A stretch of 64,000 bases of DNA from Actinacidiphila sp965342175 (GTDB lineage: Bacteria > Actinomycetota > Actinomycetes > Streptomycetales > Streptomycetaceae): assembly GCF_965342175.1 (NCBI RefSeq), contig NZ_CBDRBL010000005.1, forward strand, positions 62,001 through 126,000. The letters are read 5' to 3'. This document shows, piece by piece, positions 19,552-27,336 of this stretch; position 1 is the first letter of the stretch, and every line of letters begins with the position of its first letter. The notes under the pieces were generated by a model. It had not been told where the DNA came from. It ran no database searches and saw only the letters and a list, made by a program, of their open reading frames with translations. Both the position numbers and the translations under genes were made by a program.

Positions 19552-19959
19552 TCAGACCTTGATGACAGTGGCGCGTGTTCCGCAGAGGGCCGTGAGATCT
19601 TCCGGGTCGGAGGTGAGCACGGTGACGGGCCCCGGGGCGGTGAGGGCGGTCGCGCTGAGCATGGCGTCGACGGCGTACTTGTGCCCGTGCAGGCCGGCAT
19701 CGGTGAGCAGGGCGGCGGCATGGCGCGCGACTGCGTCGGTGACCGGCTCCACGACGAGGCGGGAGAGTGTCCACTCCAGCGCCGGGCGGTTGATGCCCGG
19801 GTGGACGACTTCCACCAGGGTGGCCGCTGACGTGATCACACGCAGGTCGTCGGCGCGTGCCAGGGCGAGCCAAGCGGTGACGGTGCGGTCGCGCAGCACG
19901 GCCTTGGCCAGCCCCTCGCTGTCGAGTACCAGCGTGCCGCCCGGGGCGGAGCGTGTCAC
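19552..19959 (-). CDS. PIN-domain ribonuclease toxin (VapC-like)
   Basis: A 135-residue PIN protein, expected to be a magnesium-dependent RNase that cuts tRNA or other RNA. The acidic catalytic set is intact: D13 (LVLDSEG), E50 (SAATLVEVV), D98 (KYAVDAML) and D118 (LTSDPEDL). Its start overlaps the stop of the preceding antitoxin gene by 4 bases. This is the standard vapB-vapC order. Confidence 0.88.
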   Translation of the reverse strand: MTRSAPGGTLVLDSEGLAKAVLRDRTVTAWLALARADDLRVITSAATLVEVVHPGINRPALEWTLSRLVVEPVTDAVARHAAALLTDAGLHGHKYAVDAMLSATALTAPGPVTVLTSDPEDLTALCGTRATVIKV

Positions 19960-20219
19960 GCCGCGCTCGCCTCGTCGCCGGTCTGCTGTGCGCGTGCCTC
20001 GTGGAGCTGGTCGCGCAGCGCCTGCACCTCGTCCTCGGTGATGGGACCGTGTTCTGCCTCGGCGACCTGAATGAGGTCGTTGAGATTGTCACGCTCGATC
20101 TGGCGGGCGACGGCGGCGGCGACGTAGGCGGACAGGCCGGAGGGGCCGCTGCGGGCGCGGGCGGCTTCGGCGATGTCCCGGGGCATCGTGATCGAGTACT
20201 TCTGGGTGGGCTCACTCAT
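19956..20219 (-). CDS. VapB-like antitoxin (ribbon-helix-helix)
   Basis: An 87-residue protein. It has a ribbon-helix-helix N-terminus (KYSITMPRDIAEAARARSGPSGLSAYVAAAVARQIERDNL) for operator binding, and an acidic C-terminal tail (EAEHGPITEDEVQALRDQL) that would occupy the toxin. It is coupled to the PIN toxin by a 4-base overlap. Confidence 0.85.
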   Translation of the reverse strand: MSEPTQKYSITMPRDIAEAARARSGPSGLSAYVAAAVARQIERDNLNDLIQVAEAEHGPITEDEVQALRDQLHEARAQQTGDEASAA

Positions 20220-20226
20220 GCCCTTT

Positions 20227-20232
20227 ATCCTA
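20227..20232 (-). promoter_or_regulatory. -10 element suggesting a leaderless vapB-like transcript
   Basis: On the minus strand TAGGAT stands 7 bases before the antitoxin ATG (20219). With that spacing the transcript would start at or next to the A of ATG, as in many leaderless actinomycete mRNAs. An AAAGGG also lies in those 7 bases but is too close to serve well as a ribosome site. Confidence 0.4.
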
Positions 20233-20772
20233 CTTCGGATGCTACCGGCGTGCGTCGAGGCGACCGCCTTCCCCCGTGGCCAGATCGACGGTGGTCAGCG
20301 CTGAGCTGCCGTGGTACGACGGATGAGATCCCACACGGCGAGACCGCAGGTCACCCCCTCCCTCGGCCACGTCATGGACATGGACGGGGAGTCACGATCC
20401 GCGTCCCGTGCCGCGCATCGACGCGAGCGCGGGTGCCTCCGCCGTGGGGAAGCCCGCAGCCGCTGCCGGAGCTCCGCGCGCCGTTCATCGTCCACCGCTG
20501 TGGAAAACGGCACCTGGGGGCACGGCCTGGCACGATCCCAGGGAAGTCCGAACCGCCAGTTTCTCCATTCGCGCGCCTATGTCTGCCGCTGCCCCTACGC
20601 TTTTGGCAACGCCGGTGGGGGCCGGCGGCATCAGGGGGCGAGACACAGGGGTCGGCACCTGGTTGGGGGCGGCTGCCGGACCGGCGGCATGCGGCGTCCG
20701 TGCCAGGTACCGGCCCTCCGTGCCATCGACCTCGTCCGTGGGGGTAAGTGCCGAATTCCGGGAGTGGGGCCC
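20233..20772. other. Intergenic stretch between the antitoxin and the second LuxR regulator
   Basis: About 540 bases with no gene I can support. A 72-codon minus-strand frame at 20295-20513 exists but shows no family pattern. The stretch holds the antitoxin promoter at one end and the leader of the regulator at the other. Confidence 0.5.
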
Positions 20773-21570
20773 GTGGGACGAATCCGCGTTCTCGTCGTCG
20801 ACGACCACCGCATTTTCGCCGAATCGCTCGCGGCCGCCCTCGCGGCCGAACCCGACGTCGACGTCTCGGCCGCGGGCAGCGGGGCGGCCGCCCAGCGCTG
20901 CCTGGAACGCGCGGCCTCCGACGGCCGCCGCTACGACGTGCTGCTGGTCGACGCCGACCTCGGGGCGGCGACCGCCGCAGGAGGCCGCGTGCCGGGCGCG
21001 CCGAGGGCCGCCCCGCCGTCCGCGTCCGACAGCGCCGCAGAAACCGGCCTCGACGGCATCGCCCTGGTGGAACGGGTGCGGTCCGACCACTCGAGCACCC
21101 GGACTGTCGTGCTGGCGGAGCGGGACGACGCGCGCCGCGCGGCCCGCGCCCTGCAGGCCGGAGCCTCCGGCTGGGTCGCCAAGGACTGCTCGCTGTCCCG
21201 GCTGCTGGCCGTCATGCGCGGCGTCCTGCGGGACGAGACGCATCTGCCGCCCGCGCTGCTGACCGGCGTGCTGCGGGAGTTGACCACCGCCCGCCGGCAC
21301 CGTACGGAGAGCGAGCGGCTGGTGGAGTCGCTGACTCCGCGCGAGCAGGAGGTGCTGCGCTGCATGGTGGCCGGCCTGGGCCGCAAGGCTGTCGCGGAAC
21401 GGCTGTACCTGTCGCCGCACACCGTCCGCACCCACATGCAGAACGTGCTCGGCAAGCTGGGCGTGCACTCGACGCTGGCCGCCGTGGCGCTGGCCCGGCG
21501 GGCCGGGGTGCCGCCGGCCGACGGGGAGAGTGGACGGGTGGGGTCACCGCCCTCCGTTCAGCACGTCTGA
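20773..21570 (+). CDS. NarL/LuxR-type response regulator with an insertion in the receiver
   Basis: A 265-residue regulator. The receiver keeps the acidic pair (VVDDHRIF), the phosphoacceptor Asp60 (YDVLLVDADLG) and the Lys in GWVAKD. A low-complexity Ala/Pro/Gly insertion of about 25-28 residues (around GGRVPGAPRAAPPSASDSAA) separates the Asp loop from the next helix (LDGIALVERVR). The LuxR helix-turn-helix is complete (LTPREQEVLRCMVAGLGRKAVAERLYLSPHTVRTHMQNVLGKLG). No kinase is adjacent. GTG at 20773 follows a GGGAGTGG site; a GTG at 20764 is also possible. Confidence 0.82.
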   Translation: MGRIRVLVVDDHRIFAESLAAALAAEPDVDVSAAGSGAAAQRCLERAASDGRRYDVLLVDADLGAATAAGGRVPGAPRAAPPSASDSAAETGLDGIALVERVRSDHSSTRTVVLAERDDARRAARALQAGASGWVAKDCSLSRLLAVMRGVLRDETHLPPALLTGVLRELTTARRHRTESERLVESLTPREQEVLRCMVAGLGRKAVAERLYLSPHTVRTHMQNVLGKLGVHSTLAAVALARRAGVPPADGESGRVGSPPSVQHV

Positions 21571-21575
21571 CGGCC

Positions 21576-21632
21576 CGGTGAACGGCGGATCGCTCTCCCC
21601 GCTATCGGGGAGAGCGACCCGCCGGGTCACCG
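21576..21632. terminator. Long bidirectional hairpin between convergent genes
   Basis: A nearly perfect stem reaches from CGGTGA (21576) through TCGCTCTCCCC to its complement ending TCACCG (21632), with a short GCTAT-type loop. It lies between the regulator stop (21570) and the stop of the convergent glycine-rich gene (21646), so it can end both transcripts. Confidence 0.75.
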
Positions 21633-21645
21633 CGGATACCCGCGG

Positions 21646-23070
21646 TTATTCACCGCCGACGTCGGTTTTGGCCGGCGTCGAGCGGCTGGTGTCACGGTCG
21701 TTGGCACGGTCACGATGCTGACCGTTGTCCTGACCGCGGTCATTGAGGCCGTCGAACGGGTCGCGGCTGCTGTCGCCCCGGCGGCTGTCACCGGCCTCGT
21801 CGAAGGGGTCGCGGCTGTCGTCGCCGCGGTTGTCGCCCCGGCCGTTGCCGCCGCGGCCGTTGTCGCCGCGGTTGTCGCCTCGGCCGTTGCCGCCGCGGCC
21901 GTTGTCACGGCAGTTGAAGCCGCCGTTGAAGCCGCCGTTGAAGCCGGGGCCGCTCACGAAGCCGGGAGCGCCCACGAAGCCGGGGCCGGCGATCCCGCCG
22001 ACGCCTCCGACGCCTCCGACGCCACCGGGAGCCACGATGCCGGGGCCGCCGACGAAGCCGGGGCCGCCCACTCCGCCCACGCCGCCGATCCCACCGGGAC
22101 CGCCGACGAAGCCGGGGCCGGCGATCCCGCCGACGCCTCCGACGCCACCGGGAGCCACGACGCCGGGGCCGCCGACGACGCCGGGGCCGCCCACTCCGCC
22201 CACTCCGCCCACGCCGCCGACGACGCCGGGAGTGCCGACGATGCCGGGCCCACCGATGACGCCGGGCCCACCGATGACGCCGGGCCCGCCGATTCCGCCG
22301 ACGCCACCGCGGCCGTTGCCGCCGGGGCCGTCGCTGCGCTTGGCGAGGGCGACGCTGTCCAGGGCCTCCTCGGCACGGTCGGCATCGCGGAACGGGTCGT
22401 CCACGCCGTTGAAGCGCTGGTCGCCGCGGCCGTGATCGCGGCCGCCGCGCCCGTTGTCGCGGCAGACGACGCCACCGATCCCACCGATGACGCCGGGGAC
22501 GCCCACGATGCCGGGGCCGGCGATCCCGCCGACGCCTCCGACGCCTCCGACGCCTCCGACACCTCCGACACCTCCGACGCCACCGACGCCTCCGACGCCG
22601 CTGCACCAGCCCGGCGCCGGGCCGACGTTGGCGACGAAGCGGGCCGAGGACCAGGCCCAGTAGTTGCCGCTCAGCTGGTACCAGCGTGGGTTGCCGGCGA
22701 TGGGACTGCCCATGGACTTGCAGACGATGGCCACCAGGGCGTTGTAGGGGATGACGCCGACGCTGGGGTACTGGACGCCCGGTCCGCTGCGGACGCGCAG
22801 CCCCGTACGGGCGACGACGCGGCCCTGGAACAGGGCCGCGTGGGGGGAGCGTGCGGAGGACACCGCCACTTCACGGGACAGGTCGCGGAGACGCTCCGAT
22901 GGGGAAACGAGTTCACTTTGGCCGTCCGGTCCCGGAGCGGCAGGCACCCCGGCGGCAGGCCGGCCGTCGGTGGCGAAGGCAGTGCCCATGGTGCCGATGG
23001 CGAGGGTGCCGGCCAAGGCGCCGGTCACCGCGGTTGCGGCTATCTTGCTTGCGCGGGTGTGCAGAGTCAT
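21646..23070 (-). CDS. Secreted glycine-rich SH3b-domain protein
   Basis: About 474 residues. A signal peptide covers residues 1-33 (MTLHTRASKIAATAV...GTAFA). An SH3b domain follows at about 86-150 (RTGLRVRSGPGVQYPSVGVIPYNALVAIVCK ... WAWSSARFV). The rest, over 300 residues, is low complexity: GVG tripeptides, GPGVVG/GPGFVG elastin- or collagen-like units, and GRGGNGRGDN blocks, ending hydrophilic. Two CRDNGRGG modules carry cysteines. SH3b domains bind peptidoglycan, so a cell-wall location is likely. There is no sortase signal or membrane anchor. The ATG at 23070 has GGAG 6 bases upstream; an in-frame ATG at 23193 does not. Confidence 0.8.
   Translation of the reverse strand: MTLHTRASKIAATAVTGALAGTLAIGTMGTAFATDGRPAAGVPAAPGPDGQSELVSPSERLRDLSREVAVSSARSPHAALFQGRVVARTGLRVRSGPGVQYPSVGVIPYNALVAIVCKSMGSPIAGNPRWYQLSGNYWAWSSARFVANVGPAPGWCSGVGGVGGVGGVGGVGGVGGVGGVGGIAGPGIVGVPGVIGGIGGVVCRDNGRGGRDHGRGDQRFNGVDDPFRDADRAEEALDSVALAKRSDGPGGNGRGGVGGIGGPGVIGGPGVIGGPGIVGTPGVVGGVGGVGGVGGPGVVGGPGVVAPGGVGGVGGIAGPGFVGGPGGIGGVGGVGGPGFVGGPGIVAPGGVGGVGGVGGIAGPGFVGAPGFVSGPGFNGGFNGGFNCRDNGRGGNGRGDNRGDNGRGGNGRGDNRGDDSRDPFDEAGDSRRGDSSRDPFDGLNDRGQDNGQHRDRANDRDTSRSTPAKTDVGGE
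22529..22603. repeat. 9-base tandem repeat inside the glycine-rich gene
   Basis: At least eight consecutive 9-base units of the GACGCCTCC type (some GACACCTCC or GACGCCACC) encode Gly-Val-Gly on the minus strand. Similar but more diverged units recur between about 21950 and 22330. Such arrays can change copy number by slippage without breaking the frame. Confidence 0.75.
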
Positions 23071-23314
23071 CTGCATCTCCAAGGTGGAGCGGGACCCGGC
23101 GGGGTCCAGGGAAATGGAAGCCGGACGCGCCCCGACCGCCTTCCACTTGACGTTGTCGGAATGTGGTGCGCCGGCAGCCGCACATGTGCCCATTTGAGCC
23201 TTTATGCGGCGTTCACGGTCATCACGCTAAGTGCGCCACTTTGTGTGCGCAACTGGTGGCGGAGCGTGGCCGTCCGTGATCATTCCCAGGGGCGTCACGC
23301 CGCGTCGCCGGGCG

Positions 23315-23812
23315 TCAGCCGGGGATGTTGTCGAACGGCGCGGTCAACTGTCGGAGCAAATTCGCGAGTTCCCCGCGCTGGCGGCCGGTGAGCTGCGCGA
23401 GGATGGCCCGCTCCTGGGCCAGCAGGCCCGCCAGGGCCTGGTCTGCGCGGTCCCGCCCCTCCGGGGTGAGCCGTACGAGGACACCGCGCCGGTCCGACGG
23501 GTCGGGCAGCCGCTCCACGAGCCCCTTCTTGGCGAGCCGGTCGATCCGGTTGGTCATCGTGCCGGAGGTGACCAGCGTCTGGGTCAGCAGCGCTCCGGGG
23601 GAGAGCTGGTAGGGCGCCCCCGCGCGGCGCAGGGAGGTGAGCACGTCGAACTCCCAGGGCTCGAGACCGTGCTCGGAGAACGCGAGCCTGCGGGCCCGGT
23701 CCAGGTGCCGCGCCAGCCTGCTGACCCGGCTGAGCACCTCGAGTGGCTCGACGTCGAGGTCAGGGCGCTCCCGGCGCCACGCAGCGACCAGCCGATCGAC
23801 CTCGTCCTCCAT
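23315..23812 (-). CDS. tamR: MarR-family regulator, probable TamR
   Basis: A 165-residue MarR protein with the winged helix at about 55-110 (EFDVLTSLRRAGAPYQLSPGALLTQTLVTSGTMTNRIDRLAKKGLVER, then DPSDRRGVLVRLT). It diverges from a trans-aconitate methyltransferase gene across a perfect palindrome. In S. coelicolor the equivalent pair is TamR/tam, where TamR responds to citrate, trans-aconitate and related acids and controls tam and several citric-acid-cycle genes. The name rests on this arrangement. Confidence 0.85.
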   Translation of the reverse strand: MEDEVDRLVAAWRRERPDLDVEPLEVLSRVSRLARHLDRARRLAFSEHGLEPWEFDVLTSLRRAGAPYQLSPGALLTQTLVTSGTMTNRIDRLAKKGLVERLPDPSDRRGVLVRLTPEGRDRADQALAGLLAQERAILAQLTGRQRGELANLLRQLTAPFDNIPG

Positions 23813-23845
23813 GAGGATCAGTGTAGTGGTTGTGTCGACATGAAG

Positions 23846-23863
23846 TCTCTTGATGTCAAGAGA
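23846..23863. promoter_or_regulatory. Perfect 18-base MarR-type operator between tamR and tam
   Basis: TCTCTTGATGTCAAGAGA is a perfect palindrome (8-base arms, 2-base centre). It lies 34 bases from the tamR start and 69 from the tam start. TCTTGA/TCAAGA arms are typical of MarR-family operators. One bound dimer could repress both divergent promoters. Confidence 0.8.
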
Positions 23864-23931
23864 TTAGCCCGGCGAGCTTGTGGGCAAGGTCGGCGGCAGA
23901 AGAGATGCGTCCTCGCCAGGGAGTTCGAAAC

Positions 23932-24756
23932 ATGTCCACAGCAACAGACTGGGACCCCCAGCAGTATCTGCGTCACTCCACCCACCGCACCCGGCCCTTC
24001 CACGATCTGCTGGCACGGATACCCGAGCTCCCCTCGGCCGGCCCGCGGATAGCCGACATCGGCTGCGGCCCGGGCAATGTGACCGCCCTCCTCGCGCAGC
24101 GCTGGCCCGGCGCCCGCATCACCGGTCTCGACAGCTCCGCCGAGATGCTGGAGGCGGCACGCGCCCACGAGGGTCCCACCCCCGGCGGCGGCAGCCTGAC
24201 CTTCCGTGCCGCCGACGCCGCCCACTGGACACCCGACGACACCTACGACCTGATCGTCTCCAACGCCGCCCTGCAGTGGGTGGAGGGCCACGCCGAGCGC
24301 TTCCCCCTCTGGGTGGAGCACCTCGCCCCCGGTGGCGTCCTCGCCTTCCAGGTCCCCGGCAACTTCACCTCGCCCAGTCACGCGCTGCTGGGCGACCTCT
24401 GCGACTCCCCGGCCTGGCGGGACCGCCTCGGCGACGGCCACGGCCGGCGCTATGTCCACATCCTCCAGCCCGCCGACTACCTGGAACGGCTGATCGAGAT
24501 CCCCGAGATCGAGGTGGACGTCGACGTCTGGGAGACCACCTATGTGCAGCTCCTGCAGGGCGAGGACGCGGTCCTCGAATGGACCAAGGGGACGGCGCTG
24601 CGCCCTGTGCTGACCGCCCTGGAGGCCGACCCCGAGGCCACCGCCGAGTTCCTCGACCAGTACCGGGACCTGCTGCGCAAGGCCTATCCGGCGGGGCCGC
24701 ACGGCACCGTCTTCCCCTTCCGGCGGATCTTCGCCGTGGCACGGAAAGCGAGATGA
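23932..24756 (+). CDS. tam: Trans-aconitate 2-methyltransferase
   Basis: Tam methylates trans-aconitate, a spontaneous isomer of cis-aconitate that inhibits aconitase. The 274-residue class I methyltransferase has the SAM loop IADIGCGPGNVTALLA (about 38-53), the acidic GLDSSAEML strand and the SNAALQWVEGH motif characteristic of Tam. The ATG at 23932 follows GGGAG; an upstream in-frame ATG at 23905 is weaker. The stop overlaps the next gene. Confidence 0.9.
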   Translation: MSTATDWDPQQYLRHSTHRTRPFHDLLARIPELPSAGPRIADIGCGPGNVTALLAQRWPGARITGLDSSAEMLEAARAHEGPTPGGGSLTFRAADAAHWTPDDTYDLIVSNAALQWVEGHAERFPLWVEHLAPGGVLAFQVPGNFTSPSHALLGDLCDSPAWRDRLGDGHGRRYVHILQPADYLERLIEIPEIEVDVDVWETTYVQLLQGEDAVLEWTKGTALRPVLTALEADPEATAEFLDQYRDLLRKAYPAGPHGTVFPFRRIFAVARKAR

Positions 24757-25130
24757 CCCCGGTGATCACCGCCCTCGACCATGTCCAGCTCGCCGCCCCG
24801 CCCGGCTCCGAGGAGACCCTGCGCGCCTTCTATGCGGGGGTCCTGGGGATGAGCGAGGTCCCCAAGCCGCCGGTACTCGCCGCCCGCGGCGGCTGCTGGT
24901 TCGCCGCCGGCCCGGTCCAGCTGCACATCGGCGTCGAGGAGGACTTCCGCCCCGCGCGGAAGGCCCATCCGGGCCTGCGGGTCAGCGGCATCGAGGCCTA
25001 CGCGGACCGGCTGGAGGCCCGTGGCGCCGTGGTCGTCTGGGACGGCGCCCTGCCGGGACACCGCCGCTTCTACACCGACGACCCGTGCGGCAACCGTCTG
25101 GAGTTCCTCGAGCCCGTCGGCGCCGTGTGA
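24753..25130 (+). CDS. VOC/glyoxalase-family protein
   Basis: A 125-residue vicinal-oxygen-chelate protein with two beta-alpha-beta-beta-beta modules. Metal-ligand positions are visible in LDHVQLA (His near residue 10), QLHIGVEE, and the C-terminal NRLEFLEP Glu. Substrate is unknown. Its ATG overlaps the tam stop by 4 bases, so it is co-translated with tam and presumably under the same operator. Confidence 0.85.
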   Translation: MTPVITALDHVQLAAPPGSEETLRAFYAGVLGMSEVPKPPVLAARGGCWFAAGPVQLHIGVEEDFRPARKAHPGLRVSGIEAYADRLEARGAVVVWDGALPGHRRFYTDDPCGNRLEFLEPVGAV

Positions 25131-25131
25131 A

Positions 25132-25177
25132 GCGCCGGCCGCGCCGGTCCCCTGCGGGGGACCGGCGCGGCCGGCGC
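25132..25177. terminator. Perfect 21-bp bidirectional hairpin
   Basis: A GC-rich perfect stem runs from GCGCCGGCC (25132) to GGTCCCC, has a TGCG loop, and returns to GGCCGGCGC (25177). It fills the gap between the VOC gene and the convergent LAETG gene and should end both. Confidence 0.85.
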
Positions 25178-25189
25178 GTATCCGCCCGG

Positions 25190-25975
25190 TCAGTGCTGCG
25201 CGGCGCCCTTGCGGCGGCGCGTCACCAGCACGGCGCCCGCGCCCACCAGCAGCAGCGCGCCGAGGGCGAGGCCGCCGACCTGCGCGCCGGTCTCGGCCAA
25301 CCCGCCGCCCTCCGTGCCGGACGTGTCGGAGGCGCCGGGGGAGCCCGCCGGGGTGGAGTCCGTGCCGGACGGGGCCGCGGTGGCGGGGGCCGAGCCGTTC
25401 GGCTGCTCACCGGTTCCCGGAGCGGACGCCGACGGCGCCCCGGAAGCGGCGGGCGGCTGCGGGGCCGTGGGGGACGCCGAGCCGGTGGGCGGCTGCGAGG
25501 CGGTCGGCGAGGCGGAGCCCGGAGGCTGCGTCCCGGTGCCGCCGTCGCCTTCGCCGTCGTCCGCGCAGTCGACCCAGAACACCTTGTGCTTGGCCTTGCC
25601 GTGCTCCCCGTCGAAGTTCCAGAAGAGCTTGTAGTGGCCGTCCGGGAGGGCCTGGTCCTCCGTGCGCTCGTGTCCGGAACCGTCGAGGGCCAGCGAGCCG
25701 GACTTCACCGTCTCGCCCTTGTCACCGCCGGTCGGGGACCACCGCTCGATGTGCCAGTCGGCCTGCTGGGCGCCGTCGAAGCGGAAGCCGTCGAGATAGA
25801 AGGTGCAGACGTGCGGCTCGTTCTGGTGGAGCTCCTCGCCGGTCTTCGCGTCGTGGATCTTCACATTGCCGTTGTCGCCGGGAGCGTTGTGCGCGAGGGC
25901 GGCGGGGGCGAACAGCGCGGACGCTGCCAGGGCCACCGTCGCCGCGCACGCCGTGGTGAGGGCGCGCATGGGCAT
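25190..25975 (-). CDS. Cell-wall-anchored protein with LAETG class E sortase signal
   Basis: About 261 residues. A signal peptide (MPMRALTTACAATVAL...APAALA) is followed by a globular domain of about 120 residues with two Cys (EPHVCTFYLDGF, FWVDCADD). Then come about 75 residues of Pro/Ser/Thr/Ala linker, LAETG, a hydrophobic helix (VGGLALGALLLVGAGAVLV) and a basic tail TRRRKG. LAXTG is the recognition motif of actinobacterial class E sortases, so the protein should be linked to peptidoglycan. No sortase gene lies in the window. ATGs at 25975 and 25969 are both usable. Confidence 0.87.
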   Translation of the reverse strand: MPMRALTTACAATVALAASALFAPAALAHNAPGDNGNVKIHDAKTGEELHQNEPHVCTFYLDGFRFDGAQQADWHIERWSPTGGDKGETVKSGSLALDGSGHERTEDQALPDGHYKLFWNFDGEHGKAKHKVFWVDCADDGEGDGGTGTQPPGSASPTASQPPTGSASPTAPQPPAASGAPSASAPGTGEQPNGSAPATAAPSGTDSTPAGSPGASDTSGTEGGGLAETGAQVGGLALGALLLVGAGAVLVTRRRKGAAQH

Positions 25976-26125
25976 ACCACCTTCAAGGTGTGAAAGACGG
26001 AATGCGGGGGGAGGTGCCCAGATTCCTCTGTCGATCACCGACACGTCAAGAAAGCTCCGTGCCCATTGATCACACGGCGTCCCCTATGCCCCATGGATGC
26101 GGGATAACGATCAGGCCACCCGCCC

Positions 26126-26620
26126 TCACGAGGTGAGAAAGGCCGCCCCGAGGAGCGCGGCGCCGGCCGCGGCGGCGGTCCAGGCAGTGCGCGGCCAGCG
26201 CAGACCCCCGGCCAGGACCAGCGCGGCCAGCAGGAGAGCGCCGCCCAGCGGAATCCAGGCGTGCAGCACGCCGGGGAGCCCGCTGCGCACGACGTCGTCC
26301 GTGCCGGGCTTGACCGCCACCGGTATCCGCTCGCCGGTGCGGTGGGTGACCGCCTTGTCGATCGTCACCTCGTCCCGGGGCGAGCCGAGGCCCTCGGGCA
26401 CGAAGGGCCCGGTGCAGGTGCCGGGGCCGCAGGCGGAGACCGTCATGGTGCCCTGCTCGCGGCCCTTGGTGAGCATGACGTGCTGGGCGGTCTTCCACGA
26501 GGTCCACACTCCGGCCGCCAACATGATCAGGACCAGTGCGCCCAGCAGGACGATGCGGCCGACCAGCAGCAGGCCCCGGACGCTTTCGGCGGTGCGGCGG
26601 GCAAGACTCCGTTTGACCAT
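26126..26620 (-). CDS. Membrane protein with two to three helices, function unknown
   Basis: A 164-residue protein. It has a basic N-terminus, a first membrane helix at about 21-42 (IVLLGALVLIMLAAGVW), and an extracytoplasmic loop with two Cys (ACGPGTCTGPF, probably a disulphide). Two C-terminal hydrophobic segments follow (WIPLGGALLLAALVLAGG, TAWTAAAAGAALLGAAF). I do not recognise the family. It lies 50 bases downstream of pth in the same direction. Confidence 0.75.
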   Translation of the reverse strand: MVKRSLARRTAESVRGLLLVGRIVLLGALVLIMLAAGVWTSWKTAQHVMLTKGREQGTMTVSACGPGTCTGPFVPEGLGSPRDEVTIDKAVTHRTGERIPVAVKPGTDDVVRSGLPGVLHAWIPLGGALLLAALVLAGGLRWPRTAWTAAAAGAALLGAAFLTS

Positions 26621-26669
26621 GCGGGCGATCCTTGGCCATCGCCCGGCACTCGGTCAACTCGCGCTCCGG

Positions 26670-27257
26670 TCACCCGTTGTAGGTGCTCTGCGCTTTCTCC
26701 AGGCCTTCACGGATGAGCGACTCGACCGCGTCGGCCGCGCGGTCCACGAACCACTCGAGCTCCTTGCGCTCGGCCGAGGAGAAGTCCTTGAGGACGAAGT
26801 CCGCGACCTGCATCCGGCCCGGCGGGCGACCGATGCCGCAGCGCACCCGCAGGTATTCGGGGCCGAGCGCCTTGGTGATCGACTTCAGGCCGTTGTGGCC
26901 GTTGTCGCCGCCGCCCATCTTCAGCCGCAGGGTGGCGTAGTCGATGTCCAACTCGTCGTGCACCGCGACGAGGTTGCCGAGCGGCACCTTGTAGAAGTCG
27001 CGCAGCGCCGTCACCGGGCCGCCGGAGAGGTTCATGTACGTCATCGGCTTGGCCAGCACGACGCGGCGGCCGCCGATGCGTCCCTCGACGACCTGGGACC
27101 GGCTCTTGTGGGTCTTGAAGCGCCCGCCGATCCGTTCGGCGAGCAGATCGGCGACCATGAAGCCGATGTTGTGCCGGTTGCCGGCGTACTCCGGTCCGGG
27201 GTTGCCCAGACCCGCCACCAGCCAGGGCCCCTCGGGGGCGCTTTCCGCTGCGCTCAT
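26670..27257 (-). CDS. pth: Peptidyl-tRNA hydrolase
   Basis: Pth releases peptides from peptidyl-tRNAs that drop off the ribosome. About 195 residues with the family motifs GLGNPGPEYAGNRHNIGFM (catalytic His in NRHN), KPMTYMNLSGG, HDELDIDYATLRLKMGGGDNGHNGLKSI (catalytic Asp in HDELD) and RCGIGRP. ATGs at 27272, 27263 and 27257 are in frame; I use the last, with a weak GGACGG 7 bases upstream. It follows rplY, a pairing conserved in bacteria, with a strong hairpin between them. Confidence 0.93.
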   Translation of the reverse strand: MSAAESAPEGPWLVAGLGNPGPEYAGNRHNIGFMVADLLAERIGGRFKTHKSRSQVVEGRIGGRRVVLAKPMTYMNLSGGPVTALRDFYKVPLGNLVAVHDELDIDYATLRLKMGGGDNGHNGLKSITKALGPEYLRVRCGIGRPPGRMQVADFVLKDFSSAERKELEWFVDRAADAVESLIREGLEKAQSTYNG

Positions 27258-27281
27258 GCTCATGCCGTCCATTCAACAGGA

Positions 27282-27315
27282 CCGCCGCCCCGCTCCTCGC
27301 GGAGTGGGGCGGCGG
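27282..27315 (-). terminator. Strong hairpin between rplY and pth
   Basis: CCGCCGCCCC (27282-27291) pairs with GGGGCGGCGG (27306-27315), extended inward by CTCC/GGAG. It lies between the rplY stop and the pth start on the same strand, so it may partly terminate or process the rplY transcript before pth. Confidence 0.65.
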
Positions 27316-27336
27316 CCGGGAAGCGCGTGCGACCTC

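Noticed and set aside
20295..20513. 72-codon minus-strand frame between the antitoxin and the regulator
   Set aside because: Starts plausibly (MPFSTAVDDERRAEL) but has a basic, patternless middle and no ribosome site I trust.
21715..23391. 558-codon plus-strand frame opposite the glycine-rich gene
   Set aside because: It is the Asp/Ala repeat shadow of the GVG-coding strand. The minus strand has the signal peptide, SH3b domain and ribosome site.
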